Program-made: the position numbers and the translations under genes | Part shown: positions 6,832 through 14,366 of the stretch, piece after piece | Position numbering within the stretch: the first letter of the stretch is position 1 | Layout of the letters: every line of letters begins with the position of its first letter | From: Bacillota bacterium | GTDB taxonomy: Bacteria > Bacillota_A > Clostridia > Tissierellales > Peptoniphilaceae | Direction: 5' to 3' | Assembly (NCBI GenBank): GCA_023418535.1 | Contig: JAEZZN010000125.1 | Coordinates: 1-17,159 of the forward strand | Length of the DNA: 17,159 nucleotides | Notes under the pieces: model-generated | Told to the model about the DNA's origin: nothing | Seen by the model: only the letters and a program-made list of their open reading frames with translations | Databases searched by the model: none

Positions 6832-8361
6832 ATGGAAAGCAATACGTATGCTGTTCAGATGAACGATATTGTTAAAGTATTCGGAACTTTTACTGCTTTA
6901 GACAATGTAAAATTAGAAGTAAAAAAAGGCTCTATTCATGCAATATTGGGTGAAAATGGAGCAGGAAAATCAACGCTTATGAATATCTTGTACGGACTGT
7001 ATCAAGCTGATTCAGGCGTTATAAAAATTCACGGAAAAGAAATCGATATCAAAAACCCTAGCGTTGCAATTGAGCAAGGTATAGGCATGGTACATCAGCA
7101 TTTTATGTTAGTTCATAACTTTACAGTAGTTGAAAATATTTTACTTGGAAATGAAATTACAAATGCTGCAGGATTTTTGAATTACAAAAAGAGCAGACAA
7201 AAAGTACAAGAATTAGTAGACAAATATGGTCTTCATGTAGATTTAGATGCTAAAATTGAAAATATTTCAGTAGGTATGCAACAAAGAGTGGAGATATTAA
7301 AAGCATTATATCGTAATGCGGATATTTTGATACTTGATGAACCTACAGCGGTTTTAACACCTCAAGAAATTGAAGAATTAATTTCAATTATGCATAATTT
7401 AACAAAAGATGGAAAAACAATAATTATAATTACACATAAACTTGCAGAGATAAAGCAATCTGCAGAAGAATGTACGATTATAAGAAGAGGTGAGTATGTA
7501 GATACTGTTAAAGTTGAAGATACTACAATAAATGAATTAGCAACAAAAATGGTAGGTCATGCAGTTAAATTAGTAGTTGAAAAAGAAAAGGCTGAACCCA
7601 AAGATGTATTATTTGAGATAAATGATTTAGTAGTTGAAGATGATAGAAAAATCGAAGTAGTACAAGGATTAAACTTATCAATAAGACGTGGTGAAATATA
7701 TGGGATTGCGGGTATTGATGGAAATGGACAAAAAGAATTAGTTGAAGCAATTACTAATTTAGTTAAAACAAAGTCAGGAACTATAAAAGTAAATGGCATT
7801 GAAATACAAAATAGAACTCCTAAAGTTACAATTGATAGTGGTGTTTCTACAATCCATGAAGATAGATTGAAAAGAGGCCTTGTTCCAGATTTTACAGTAG
7901 CCGAAAATACTATTTTAGAAAAATATTATTTAAGACCATTTTCAAATAAAGGTATTCTAAATAGCAAGAATATTGAAAAATATGCACAAGATATTATTGA
8001 TGAATATGATGTTAGACCAGTAGATGGTGCAAATCTACTAGCGAGATCCTTATCTGGAGGGAATCAACAAAAACTAATTATAGGAAGAGAAGTATCTACG
8101 AATCCCGATGTATTAATAGCGGTACAACCTACTAGAGGTCTTGACGTTGGGGCTATTGAATATGTTCATAAATCATTGATTAGAGAAAGAGATAAAGGAA
8201 AAGCGATACTTTTAATATCATTTGAACTTGATGAAGTTATGAATGTTTCTGACAAAATAGGTGTAATATACAAAGGGAAGATTCAAGATGAATTTCTTCA
8301 AGGAGAAAAAGATGAACATGAAATTGGTCTACTAATGGCAGGAGGTAAGCATGAAAGCTAA
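6832..8361 (+). CDS. nupA: Nucleoside ABC importer, duplicated ATP-binding subunit
   Basis: This is the cytoplasmic ATPase of the nucleoside importer, 509 residues with two nucleotide-binding domains in one chain, as in sugar- and BMP-type importers. NBD1 is canonical in Walker A GENGAGKST (40-48), Q-loop region MVHQHFML, and Walker B ILILDEP (165-171) with E170 and H202. Its signature reads ISVGMQQR, a usual variant in this family. NBD2 has the degenerate P-loop GIDGNGQKE (294-302), a good signature LSGGNQQK (407-414) and Walker B VLIAVQPTRGLD, in which the catalytic acid is replaced by Gln. One competent and one degenerate ATP site is normal here and not a sign of decay. AGGGAGGG (6821-6828) supports the start. 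Its last 11 bases overlap the first permease gene. The symbol follows the Lactococcus NupABC naming; Bacillus calls the equivalent NupO. Confidence 0.93.
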   Translation: MESNTYAVQMNDIVKVFGTFTALDNVKLEVKKGSIHAILGENGAGKSTLMNILYGLYQADSGVIKIHGKEIDIKNPSVAIEQGIGMVHQHFMLVHNFTVVENILLGNEITNAAGFLNYKKSRQKVQELVDKYGLHVDLDAKIENISVGMQQRVEILKALYRNADILILDEPTAVLTPQEIEELISIMHNLTKDGKTIIIITHKLAEIKQSAEECTIIRRGEYVDTVKVEDTTINELATKMVGHAVKLVVEKEKAEPKDVLFEINDLVVEDDRKIEVVQGLNLSIRRGEIYGIAGIDGNGQKELVEAITNLVKTKSGTIKVNGIEIQNRTPKVTIDSGVSTIHEDRLKRGLVPDFTVAENTILEKYYLRPFSNKGILNSKNIEKYAQDIIDEYDVRPVDGANLLARSLSGGNQQKLIIGREVSTNPDVLIAVQPTRGLDVGAIEYVHKSLIRERDKGKAILLISFELDEVMNVSDKIGVIYKGKIQDEFLQGEKDEHEIGLLMAGGKHES

Positions 8362-9487
8362 AAAGAATAATTTAAAAGTATTATTTAATAATCAATTCTT
8401 TAGAACATTACTTGCCATTATATTAGGTTTCATAGTTGCAGGTATTATGCTACTTGCAATGGGACACAATCCTTTAGCAGTATATTCAACTATGTTTACA
8501 GGAGTTTTCAAAAATCCTAGAAATATAGCAGAAACAATAATAAAAGCGACACCTTTAATCATAACGGGTTCTTCAATAGCATTTGCATTTAAAACTGGAT
8601 TATTTAATATTGGTGCTGAAGGGCAGTATACCATGGGATTTGTTTTCGCTGGTATGGTAGGTATAATGCTAGATTTACCATGGTTCTTACAAATTCCGAT
8701 ATTACTATTAGCTGGTATGTTGGGAGGACTATTATTGGGAGGTCTTTCAGGAGTATTAAAATCTAAGTTTGGTGTGCATGAAGTTATATCAGGTATTATG
8801 TTAAACTGGATTTCATTATATTTCCTAAATTATATAGCGCTTGGATCTCCATTTTTCGTTCAAGAAACATCAGGGACTGAATCTATAAATGTTTCTGGAC
8901 AATTAAAATTATTTGCAGCAGAAAAAGCAGCTGGAGATTATTCAAGTATTACAGAAGTTCCAATTATTGGTAGAGTATTAGCTAGATCAGATTTAAACTA
9001 CGGAATATTAATTGCTATATTTGTAGCAATATTACTTCATTTTATAATTAAAAAATCAACTTTAGGTTATCAATTAAAAGCTGTAGGATTCAATAAGGAT
9101 GCTGCAGAGTTTGCAGGAATAGATGTAAATAAAAATATTATAAGATCATTAGCTATAGCAGGGATAATTTCAGGTTTAGCAGGAGCTGTAAATATTATGA
9201 GTTTATCACCTCATAAAATAACAAGTTTAGCTATGTTTGAAAACTATGGTTTTGATGGACTTTCAGTAGCACTTATTGCAGGATCAAGCTTGATAGGAGT
9301 AATACCTTCAGCTCTATTATTTGCTGTATTTAAAATAGGTGGATCGGTAATTCAACAACAATACCAAATTTCGTCAGAAATCATATCTATTTTGATAGGT
9401 GTAATTATATTCTTTATAGCACTTTCATCTATATTACCAATAATAGCTGATTATATAGCTAGTAAAAAAACTAAGGAGAGATTATGA
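8351..9487 (+). CDS. nupB: Nucleoside ABC importer, permease subunit 1
   Basis: This 378-residue integral membrane permease belongs to the BPD_transp_2 family (branched-chain amino acid / BMP type). Around ten hydrophobic segments are visible, the first at about 17-38. The family motif GLFNIGAEGQ (83-92) and the coupling-loop region GYQLKAVGFNKDAAEFAGID (239-258), which should contact the ATPase, are both present. A longer, less hydrophobic stretch (about 167-212) probably forms an extracytoplasmic loop. The start codon lies inside the ATPase gene (11-base overlap) after AGGAGGT (8339-8345), which indicates translational coupling. It should pair with the second permease to form the channel heterodimer. 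Confidence 0.92.
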   Translation: MKAKKNNLKVLFNNQFFRTLLAIILGFIVAGIMLLAMGHNPLAVYSTMFTGVFKNPRNIAETIIKATPLIITGSSIAFAFKTGLFNIGAEGQYTMGFVFAGMVGIMLDLPWFLQIPILLLAGMLGGLLLGGLSGVLKSKFGVHEVISGIMLNWISLYFLNYIALGSPFFVQETSGTESINVSGQLKLFAAEKAAGDYSSITEVPIIGRVLARSDLNYGILIAIFVAILLHFIIKKSTLGYQLKAVGFNKDAAEFAGIDVNKNIIRSLAIAGIISGLAGAVNIMSLSPHKITSLAMFENYGFDGLSVALIAGSSLIGVIPSALLFAVFKIGGSVIQQQYQISSEIISILIGVIIFFIALSSILPIIADYIASKKTKERL

Positions 9488-10356
9488 ATCAATTAATGAC
9501 TATATTAACAATTACACTCATGTACTCAACTCCATTAGTTTTTGGTGCAATGGGTGGTGTTATTTCAGAAAAATCAGGAGTTGTTAACATTGGTATTGAA
9601 GGAATGATGGCTGTTGGAGCATTTACAGCTGCATCAGTTTCTTATTACACTGGAAGCCCTTGGATAGGATTCTTCTCTGGTGGTATTGCAGGAGCTTTAG
9701 TTGGACTTTTACACGCAATTGCATCTGTTAGCTTTAGAGCGGATCAAACAGTATCTGGTATTGCTATCAATATGATAGGGTCAGGTCTGACATTATTTAT
9801 GGCAAATCTTCTATTTGGCGGTGCAAATTCACCAGTTTTACAAAAGAAAATGCCAAAAATATTTGGTATAGATTCACCAGCGATAATAGCATTGATATGT
9901 GTAATTTTGTTATGGGTTTTCCTATATAGAACAAAATGGGGATTAAGAGTTCTAGCTGTTGGGGAACATCCTGCAGCAGCAGACACACTTGGAGTAAATG
10001 TATATAGAATCAGATATTTATCAGTAATGGCATCTGGATTCTTCTCTGGACTTGGCGGAGCATCAGTAACAGTATCATTGATTTCAAACTTTACACCTAC
10101 ATCAATTACAGGACAAGGATTCATAGCTTTAGCAGCAGTAATCTTTGGTAAATGGACTCCTCATGGAGCGTATGGAGCTGCGTTAATGTTTGGGTTTGCA
10201 CAAGCTTTAGCAATCTATTTAGGAGCTGGTTCATCAATTCCAAGTCAATTTTATGCAATGTTACCATTTGTATTAACACTTGTAGTATTGATATTAGTAG
10301 GTAAATCAGAAGCGCCAAGAGCAGATGGTCAACCATATGTAAAAGGAGTAAGATAA
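9484..10356 (+). CDS. nupC: Nucleoside ABC importer, permease subunit 2
   Basis: This is the second, shorter permease of the importer (290 residues; the shorter partner is usual in this family). It has about eight to nine hydrophobic segments. It shares the family motif with subunit 1, here GVVNIGIEGMMAVGAF (32-47), and has the coupling segment GLRVLAVGEHPAAADTLGV (153-171). The ATG overlaps the preceding stop codon in an ATGA junction, with AAGGAGAG just upstream, so it is translationally coupled. Its own stop codon overlaps the deoC start by one base (TAATG). This joins the importer directly to the catabolic genes and supports nucleosides as the transported substrate. Confidence 0.92.
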   Translation: MNQLMTILTITLMYSTPLVFGAMGGVISEKSGVVNIGIEGMMAVGAFTAASVSYYTGSPWIGFFSGGIAGALVGLLHAIASVSFRADQTVSGIAINMIGSGLTLFMANLLFGGANSPVLQKKMPKIFGIDSPAIIALICVILLWVFLYRTKWGLRVLAVGEHPAAADTLGVNVYRIRYLSVMASGFFSGLGGASVTVSLISNFTPTSITGQGFIALAAVIFGKWTPHGAYGAALMFGFAQALAIYLGAGSSIPSQFYAMLPFVLTLVVLILVGKSEAPRADGQPYVKGVR

Positions 10357-11021
10357 TGAATATTAAAGAAATTTTAGCTAAAGCAGATCACACTCAACTT
10401 GCTCAAACAGCAACTTGGGAAGATATAAAAAATTTAATAGATGAAGCCATTGAATATAAAACTGCATCAGTTTGTATTCCAGCATCATATGTAAAAAGAG
10501 CTGTAGAATATGCAGGGGATAAAATGGTTATATGTACAGTTATAGGATTTCCTAATGGATATTCTTCACAAGCTACAAAAGTCTTCGAAACAAAAGAATC
10601 TATTAAAAATGGTGCAAAAGAAATTGATATGGTAATAAATATCAATGAGTTAAAAAATAAAAATTATGATTATGTACTAGATGAAATTAAGCAAATAAAA
10701 AAAGTTTGTGGTGATTTAATTCTAAAAGTGATCATCGAAACATCATTACTTACAGAAGAAGAAAAAATCAAAATGTGTGAAATTGTTTCAGAATCTGGTG
10801 CAGACTATATCAAGACTTCGACTGGATTTGCAAAAGGTGGAGCAACATTTGAAGATATTAAACTTTTCAAAGAACATGTGGCACCAGAAGTTAAGATTAA
10901 AGCAGCAGGCGGGATTACAAGCATAGATGATGCGATTAAGTTTATAGAGATTGGTGCATCAAGACTTGGCACAAGTAGACTTGTAAAATTAGCTAAAAAT
11001 AAGGAAGCAGAAGGATATTAA
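10356..11021 (+). CDS. deoC: Deoxyribose-phosphate aldolase
   Basis: DeoC is a cytoplasmic class I aldolase that cleaves 2-deoxyribose-5-phosphate to glyceraldehyde-3-phosphate and acetaldehyde. It is the last step by which the sugar of deoxynucleosides enters glycolysis. The 221 residues form a single TIM barrel of normal length. Catalytic residues are visible: K153 in YIKTSTGF is the Schiff-base lysine, K182 in VKIKAAGGI the second active-site lysine, and D91 in KEIDMVININ the proton-relay aspartate. The start overlaps the permease stop codon (TAATG), with AAAAGGAG at 10341-10348. The end overlaps cdd in the same way. The acetaldehyde it makes must be reduced or oxidised elsewhere in the cell; no enzyme for that is in the window. 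Confidence 0.96.
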   Translation: MNIKEILAKADHTQLAQTATWEDIKNLIDEAIEYKTASVCIPASYVKRAVEYAGDKMVICTVIGFPNGYSSQATKVFETKESIKNGAKEIDMVININELKNKNYDYVLDEIKQIKKVCGDLILKVIIETSLLTEEEKIKMCEIVSESGADYIKTSTGFAKGGATFEDIKLFKEHVAPEVKIKAAGGITSIDDAIKFIEIGASRLGTSRLVKLAKNKEAEGY

Positions 11022-11431
11022 TGATAAAAGAAGACATTAGATTAGCACTTGATAACATTAAGTTTTCAAGTGCTCCTTATTCAAAATTTAATGTATCCGC
11101 AGTACTTACTGCAAAAAATGGTGAAAAATTTACGGGTGTAAATATAGAATCTGCATCATTTACACCGACAATTTGTGCTGAAAGAGTAGCTATTTTTAAA
11201 GCTGTTTCTGAAGGTATAAAAGAATTTTCAAGAATTGTTGTGGTAGGTGGTTTAGAAGGAGTGGTTAAGGAATTAACCACTCCATGCGGAGTATGTAGAC
11301 AAGTAATGATGGACTATTGTGACCCTAAAACATTTGAAATAGTTATAGCAATTGATGAAGATAATTATGAAGTGTATACATTGGAAGAATTACTTCCAAA
11401 AGGTTTTGGGCCACAAGATTTAGAAGGATAG
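11021..11431 (+). CDS. cdd: Cytidine deaminase
   Basis: This is a homotetrameric, zinc-dependent cytidine deaminase that turns cytidine and deoxycytidine into uridine and deoxyuridine, so that the next enzyme, Pdp, can use them. The 136 residues match the short Gram-positive type. Zinc ligands C52 (CAERVA, with E54 as proton shuttle), C89 and C92 (TPCGVCRQ) are all present, and NIES (41-44) is the typical ribose-binding segment. The start overlaps the deoC stop codon by one base. The ribosome binding site is a modest GAAGGA inside the end of deoC. It is the middle gene of the deoC-cdd-pdp part of the operon. Confidence 0.96.
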   Translation: MIKEDIRLALDNIKFSSAPYSKFNVSAVLTAKNGEKFTGVNIESASFTPTICAERVAIFKAVSEGIKEFSRIVVVGGLEGVVKELTTPCGVCRQVMMDYCDPKTFEIVIAIDEDNYEVYTLEELLPKGFGPQDLEG

Positions 11432-11435
11432 TATT

Positions 11436-12758
11436 ATGAGAATGATAGATATTATAGAACATAAAAAGCATGGAATGGAATTAACAAAAGAAGAAATTAA
11501 CTTTTTTATAGAAGGATATGTAAAAGGGACTATACCAGATTATCAAGCTTCCGCGCTTTTAATGGCTATATATTTTAATGGAATGTCAGAAAAAGAGACT
11601 CTTGAATTTACTCTTTCAGTTAGAGATAGTGGAGATGTAATTGATTTGTCAGCTATTAAAGGGATAAAAGTTGATAAACATTCAACTGGTGGTGTAGGAG
11701 ACAAAACTACACTTGTAATAGCTGCTCTAGTTGCTTCATTTGGAGTAAAAATGGCTAAAATGTCTGGTAGAGGTTTAGGACATACGGGTGGAACTATAGA
11801 TAAAATGGAGTCAGTACCGGGCCTTAAGACTTCTATAGATAATAAAGAATTTATAGACCAAGTAAATGAAATTGGAGTTTCAGTAATTGGACAAACAGGA
11901 AATTTAGCACCAGCAGACAAAATGTTATATGCATTGAGAGATGTTACATCAACTGTTGACAGCATACCTTTAATTGCTTGTTCAATTATGTCTAAAAAAC
12001 TAGCAGCTGGATCTGATGCAATTCTATTGGATGTAAAAACTGGTTCTGGAGCTTTTATGAAAACTCTTGATGATGCCATAAATCTTGCAGAAGAAATGGT
12101 TGCAATAGGAGAAAATGCTGGTAAATCTACAGTTGCATTAATCACAGAAATGGATATTCCACTAGGACATAATATAGGGAATTCTCTAGAAGTTATCGAA
12201 GCTGTAAAAACTCTTAAAGGACATGGCCCGGAAGATTTAACAGATGTTTGTGTTGAATTAGGTGCAAATCTGTTATTCATGGCTGGACTTGATACATTAG
12301 AAAATACTAGAGTAATGGCTAGAAAAGCTCTTGAAGATGGTAGTGCATTTAATAAAATGGTAGAATTTGTTAAAGCTCAAGGTGGAGATTATTCATATAT
12401 AGAAGATACTTCAAAATTTGAAAAAGCAAAATTTAAACATGAAGTAAAAGCTAATGAATCAGGATTCGTATATGAAATGAATACAGAAAAAATAGGGATA
12501 TCTTCTGTATTACTTGGAGCAGGAAGACAAACTAAAGAAGATATAATTGATTTTTCAGCAGGAATTAGACTTGAAAAGAAAACTGGAGATAAAGTAGAGA
12601 AGGGAGATATATTAGCTATTCTCTATACAAATGATGAAGCTGCTATTGAAGATGCACAATCACTAATATATGAAGCTTATAAAATAAGAAGCGAAAAACC
12701 AAAACTTCATCCACTAGTACTAGCAAGAGTTGGAAAAGATGGGGTTGAAAAATATTAA
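11436..12758 (+). CDS. pdp: Pyrimidine-nucleoside phosphorylase
   Basis: Pdp splits uridine, thymidine and deoxyuridine with phosphate, giving the free base and (deoxy)ribose-1-phosphate in the cytoplasm. The 440 residues and sequence closely follow the Bacillus Pdp family. The phosphate-binding segment KVDKHSTGGVGDKTT is at 78-92. The thymidine phosphorylase signature SGRGLGHTGGTIDK is at 110-123. LRDVTSTVDSIPLIASS-like substrate-site residues and the CSIMSKKLAAGSD segment are present. The C-terminal alpha/beta domain starts near residue 335. The start at 11436 is chosen over the in-frame ATG at 11442 because it sits six bases after GAAGGAT and gives the family's usual MRMIDII opening. It is the last gene of the operon, closed by a strong terminator. 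Phosphopentomutase, needed to pass its product to DeoC, is not nearby. Confidence 0.96.
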   Translation: MRMIDIIEHKKHGMELTKEEINFFIEGYVKGTIPDYQASALLMAIYFNGMSEKETLEFTLSVRDSGDVIDLSAIKGIKVDKHSTGGVGDKTTLVIAALVASFGVKMAKMSGRGLGHTGGTIDKMESVPGLKTSIDNKEFIDQVNEIGVSVIGQTGNLAPADKMLYALRDVTSTVDSIPLIACSIMSKKLAAGSDAILLDVKTGSGAFMKTLDDAINLAEEMVAIGENAGKSTVALITEMDIPLGHNIGNSLEVIEAVKTLKGHGPEDLTDVCVELGANLLFMAGLDTLENTRVMARKALEDGSAFNKMVEFVKAQGGDYSYIEDTSKFEKAKFKHEVKANESGFVYEMNTEKIGISSVLLGAGRQTKEDIIDFSAGIRLEKKTGDKVEKGDILAILYTNDEAAIEDAQSLIYEAYKIRSEKPKLHPLVLARVGKDGVEKY

Positions 12759-12776
12759 AATATAAAAATTGTTCTT

Positions 12777-12821
12777 AAAATATCTGTTGAGGAGAAATTA
12801 TCCTTAACAGATATTTTTTTT
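12777..12821 (+). terminator. Strong intrinsic terminator of the nucleoside operon
   Basis: Arms 12777-12793 and 12801-12817 pair over 17 positions (one G-T pair) around the loop GAAATTA, and eight T follow at 12814-12821. The core is TATCTGTTGAGGA against TCCTTAACAGATA. It lies 18 bases after the pdp stop codon. Confidence 0.92.
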
Positions 12822-13135
12822 GTTCTTTCATACTCTCAATATATAGGAAGTGTGAGACCATTTCTGATTTTTCGATAATTTTTTTATTTTTACAGAAGGA
12901 AAATGGTTGTTTTTCTGAGATTTGGAGAAGATTATTTGAAAAACGGAAAAAATGACTATAAATGTTAAGTATATGTAACAAATTAAATCATCAGTCCTAA
13001 AATAGGCAGTTGGGAGAATTTATTTTTCTGTAGATTTAAAATTATTTATCAAAAAACCGAAAAATGGGTGATTTTTTTCTGAGTATTGAAAATTAAATTT
13101 TGAAAAACGGAAATAGTATTATTTTAACGATACCA

Positions 13136-13173
13136 TTTTCATATTTTGAAAAATATTTTTCATAATATGAAAA
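13136..13173. repeat. 38-bp near-perfect palindrome
   Basis: Outer arms TTTTCATATT (13136-13145) and AATATGAAAA (13164-13173) are perfectly complementary. Inside them lies the perfect palindrome TGAAAAATATTTTTCA (13147-13162). Only the T/T pair at 13146 and 13163 breaks the symmetry, giving 18 of 19 possible pairs. There is no T-run tail. It may be a DNA operator, the core of a small repeat element, or an RNA hairpin. Confidence 0.65.
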
Positions 13174-13487
13174 GAAAATACCCATTTTTGAACAATTTGA
13201 ATTAAAATTTGTAAAAAAAATTATGAAAGAATGTAAGTTAATGTAACAAAGTCGCATATAGCTGATGATATTGAAATTCTAAATGATATAATTTTTTTAT
13301 TTTTCGAGAAAAATTCATGAAATATTAAATAGACATTAATTTGGAGTTTAGAGATCAGTCAAAATTGTAATGTCGATATAATTTTGTCATATTTTTTAAT
13401 TTCATATTAAAAATATCTATAAAATACGATACAGAGAAAATCATTTATAAAAAAAAAACAGTAAACTTATTACAAATCAAAAAATAT

Positions 13488-13516
13488 TTGCCTTAAAACA
13501 ATAAAAGATGTATAAT
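13488..13516 (+). promoter_or_regulatory. Promoter of the DUF2975/HTH pair
   Basis: TTGCCT (13488-13493) and a perfect TATAAT (13511-13516) are separated by 17 bases. AGGAGGG at 13528-13534 follows as ribosome binding site, so the leader is very short. Confidence 0.7.
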
Positions 13517-13538
13517 AATTTTAAATTAGGAGGGAAAT

Positions 13539-14036
13539 ATGTCAAGTAATCTTTTAGACAAAAAAATGAAGAAAAGTATTTATAGCTTAAAATATTTAGC
13601 GATTATATTTATTGTATTAGTAGCTATAGCTTGTATAGTTGTAACATTTCAAGCGGTTAAAGATGTAAGCCATTTTCCAGAAATTAAGGAGTATGTATAT
13701 CCATGGTTGGCTATTGGTTATACTGTATCATTTATGATAGTGTGGGGAATATTAGATGTACTAAAACTTATGAATAATTTAGTAGCAGGAAAAATATTTA
13801 CTTTTGATAATGCTAATTTAATTAAAGTTATAGATAAAAAATTAGTAGCAACTTTAATATTTACAATCATAGCGAATGTTGTCATGCTTTTATTGGATAT
13901 TACACATCCATCACTTATGATATTATGGTTTGGATTTATATTATTTATACTTGCTGCACATATTATAGTGAAACCTTTGAGCCTACTCGTTGAAAAAAGT
14001 GCTGAACTTCAAATAGAAATGGAATTAACTATATGA
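13539..14036 (+). CDS. DUF2975 family four-helix membrane protein
   Basis: This is a 165-residue membrane protein of unknown function that resembles DUF2975 (YoaS-like) proteins. Four membrane segments are apparent at about 18-40, 53-77, 101-121 and 125-150. Between the second and third is a cytoplasmic loop with the family-like motif LVAGKIFTFDNANLIKVID (81-99). The C-terminal tail is short and amphipathic. AGGAGGG and a clear promoter fix the start. Its last 4 bases (ATGA) overlap the start of a small Cro/C1-type regulator. This pairing of DUF2975 with a YozG-like regulator is found in many Gram-positive bacteria, and its role is not established. It could be a membrane sensor or partner holding the regulator, but that is inference. 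Confidence 0.85.
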   Translation: MSSNLLDKKMKKSIYSLKYLAIIFIVLVAIACIVVTFQAVKDVSHFPEIKEYVYPWLAIGYTVSFMIVWGILDVLKLMNNLVAGKIFTFDNANLIKVIDKKLVATLIFTIIANVVMLLLDITHPSLMILWFGFILFILAAHIIVKPLSLLVEKSAELQIEMELTI

Positions 14037-14242
14037 TAGTTGTAAATTTAGATGTAATGTTAGCGAAGAGAAAGATGTCTGTGACAGAGCTGTCAGAAAG
14101 AGTAGGGATAACTTTGTCCAATATATCAATATTAAAAAACAATAGAGCAAAAGCTATCAGACTTGATACATTAAACTCTATTTGTGAAGTATTAGAGTGT
14201 CAACCTGGAGATATTATTGAATATATTCCAGATGAGGAGTAA
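14033..14242 (+). CDS. Small Cro/C1-type HTH regulator, YozG-like
   Basis: This 69-residue protein consists almost wholly of one helix-turn-helix domain of the Cro/C1 type. The helices include MLAKRKMSVTELSERVG and ITLSNISILKNNRAKAIRLD, and the end CQPGDIIEYIPDEE is characteristic of the YozG/HTH_26 group. It has no ligand or dimerisation domain beyond that. The ATG overlaps the upstream stop codon (ATGA). There is no good ribosome binding site within reach, so its translation probably depends on that of the membrane protein. It likely regulates its own operon, and possibly more. The small size and pairing recall toxin-antitoxin or membrane-tethered regulator modules, but nothing here proves either. 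Confidence 0.9.
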   Translation: MIVVNLDVMLAKRKMSVTELSERVGITLSNISILKNNRAKAIRLDTLNSICEVLECQPGDIIEYIPDEE

Positions 14243-14312
14243 TATGAAATTTTATAGATCTAAGTAGAGATTTGATAAGTTTGATTATTATTAAAATAGT
14301 TTTATTTTCATG

Positions 14313-14366
14313 ATATTTTAAAATAGAGAAGTCTAGGAAATTCATCCTAGACTTCTAGTTTTATTT
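14313..14366. repeat. Copy 1 of a 54-bp direct repeat carrying a terminator
   Basis: This stretch is identical to 15520-15573 except at one base (14358 G, 15565 A). It includes the terminator hairpin and the gldA stop codon, which lies at the same place in the repeat as the stop codon of the next minus-strand gene. The two copies are 1207 bases apart and bracket gldA. Confidence 0.9.
14327..14356 (-). terminator. Terminator of gldA, probably bidirectional
   Basis: A perfect 12-bp stem (AGAAGTCTAGGA at 14327-14338 with TCCTAGACTTCT at 14345-14356) encloses the loop AATTCA. On the minus strand CTATTTT follows; on the plus strand AGTTTTATTT follows. It can thus end gldA and also the convergent DUF2975/HTH transcript. 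It begins four bases after the gldA stop codon. Confidence 0.88.

Larger units (their letters stand above)
12822..13538. repeat. Gene-free, very AT-rich tract with degenerate repeats
   Basis: No reading frame here looks like a gene; stops are dense in all frames. Several motifs recur loosely. A unit runs from TTTTTCTG to GAAAAACGGAAA or a close variant: about 12910-12953, 13022-13066 and 13074-13113, with a weaker match at 12861-12905. A 17-base string, ATAATTTTTTTATTTTT, occurs at 12875-12891 and 13288-13304. ATGTTAAGTATATGTAACAAA (12962-12982) is nearly repeated at 13231-13250. Some of this could be chance in such biased DNA, but TGAAAAACGGAAA-type strings recurring in order suggest decayed repeats or a lost mobile element. 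The end of the tract holds the promoter of the next gene. Confidence 0.5.

Noticed and set aside
7126..8130. Degenerate second ATP site in the importer ATPase read as gene decay
   Set aside because: A degenerate second P-loop and a PTRGLD Walker B region without the glutamate are the norm for this ATPase family.
11543..12280. Long minus-strand open frame (245 codons) opposite pdp
   Set aside because: It lies wholly opposite a well-conserved gene, lacks a ribosome binding site and is explained by the codon pattern of pdp.
12903..12968. Possible 21-codon reading frame with a GAAGGA upstream
   Set aside because: It is short, has no promoter, lies inside the degenerate repeats, and shows no recognisable protein feature.
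12775..12981. Minus-strand 68-residue reading frame after pdp
   Set aside because: It runs through the operon terminator hairpin, has no ribosome binding site and encodes an unremarkable AT-driven composition.
12962..12982. TGTTAAGTATATGTAACAAA as a second Rex operator
   Set aside because: The arms TGTTAA and TAACAA are present but their spacing is wrong for TTGTTAA-N4-TTAACAA, and no promoter follows at a sensible distance.
13332..13374. GACATTA/TAATGTC hairpin as a small RNA
   Set aside because: The arms are only 7 bp, the loop is long, and there is neither a clear promoter nor a terminator tail.
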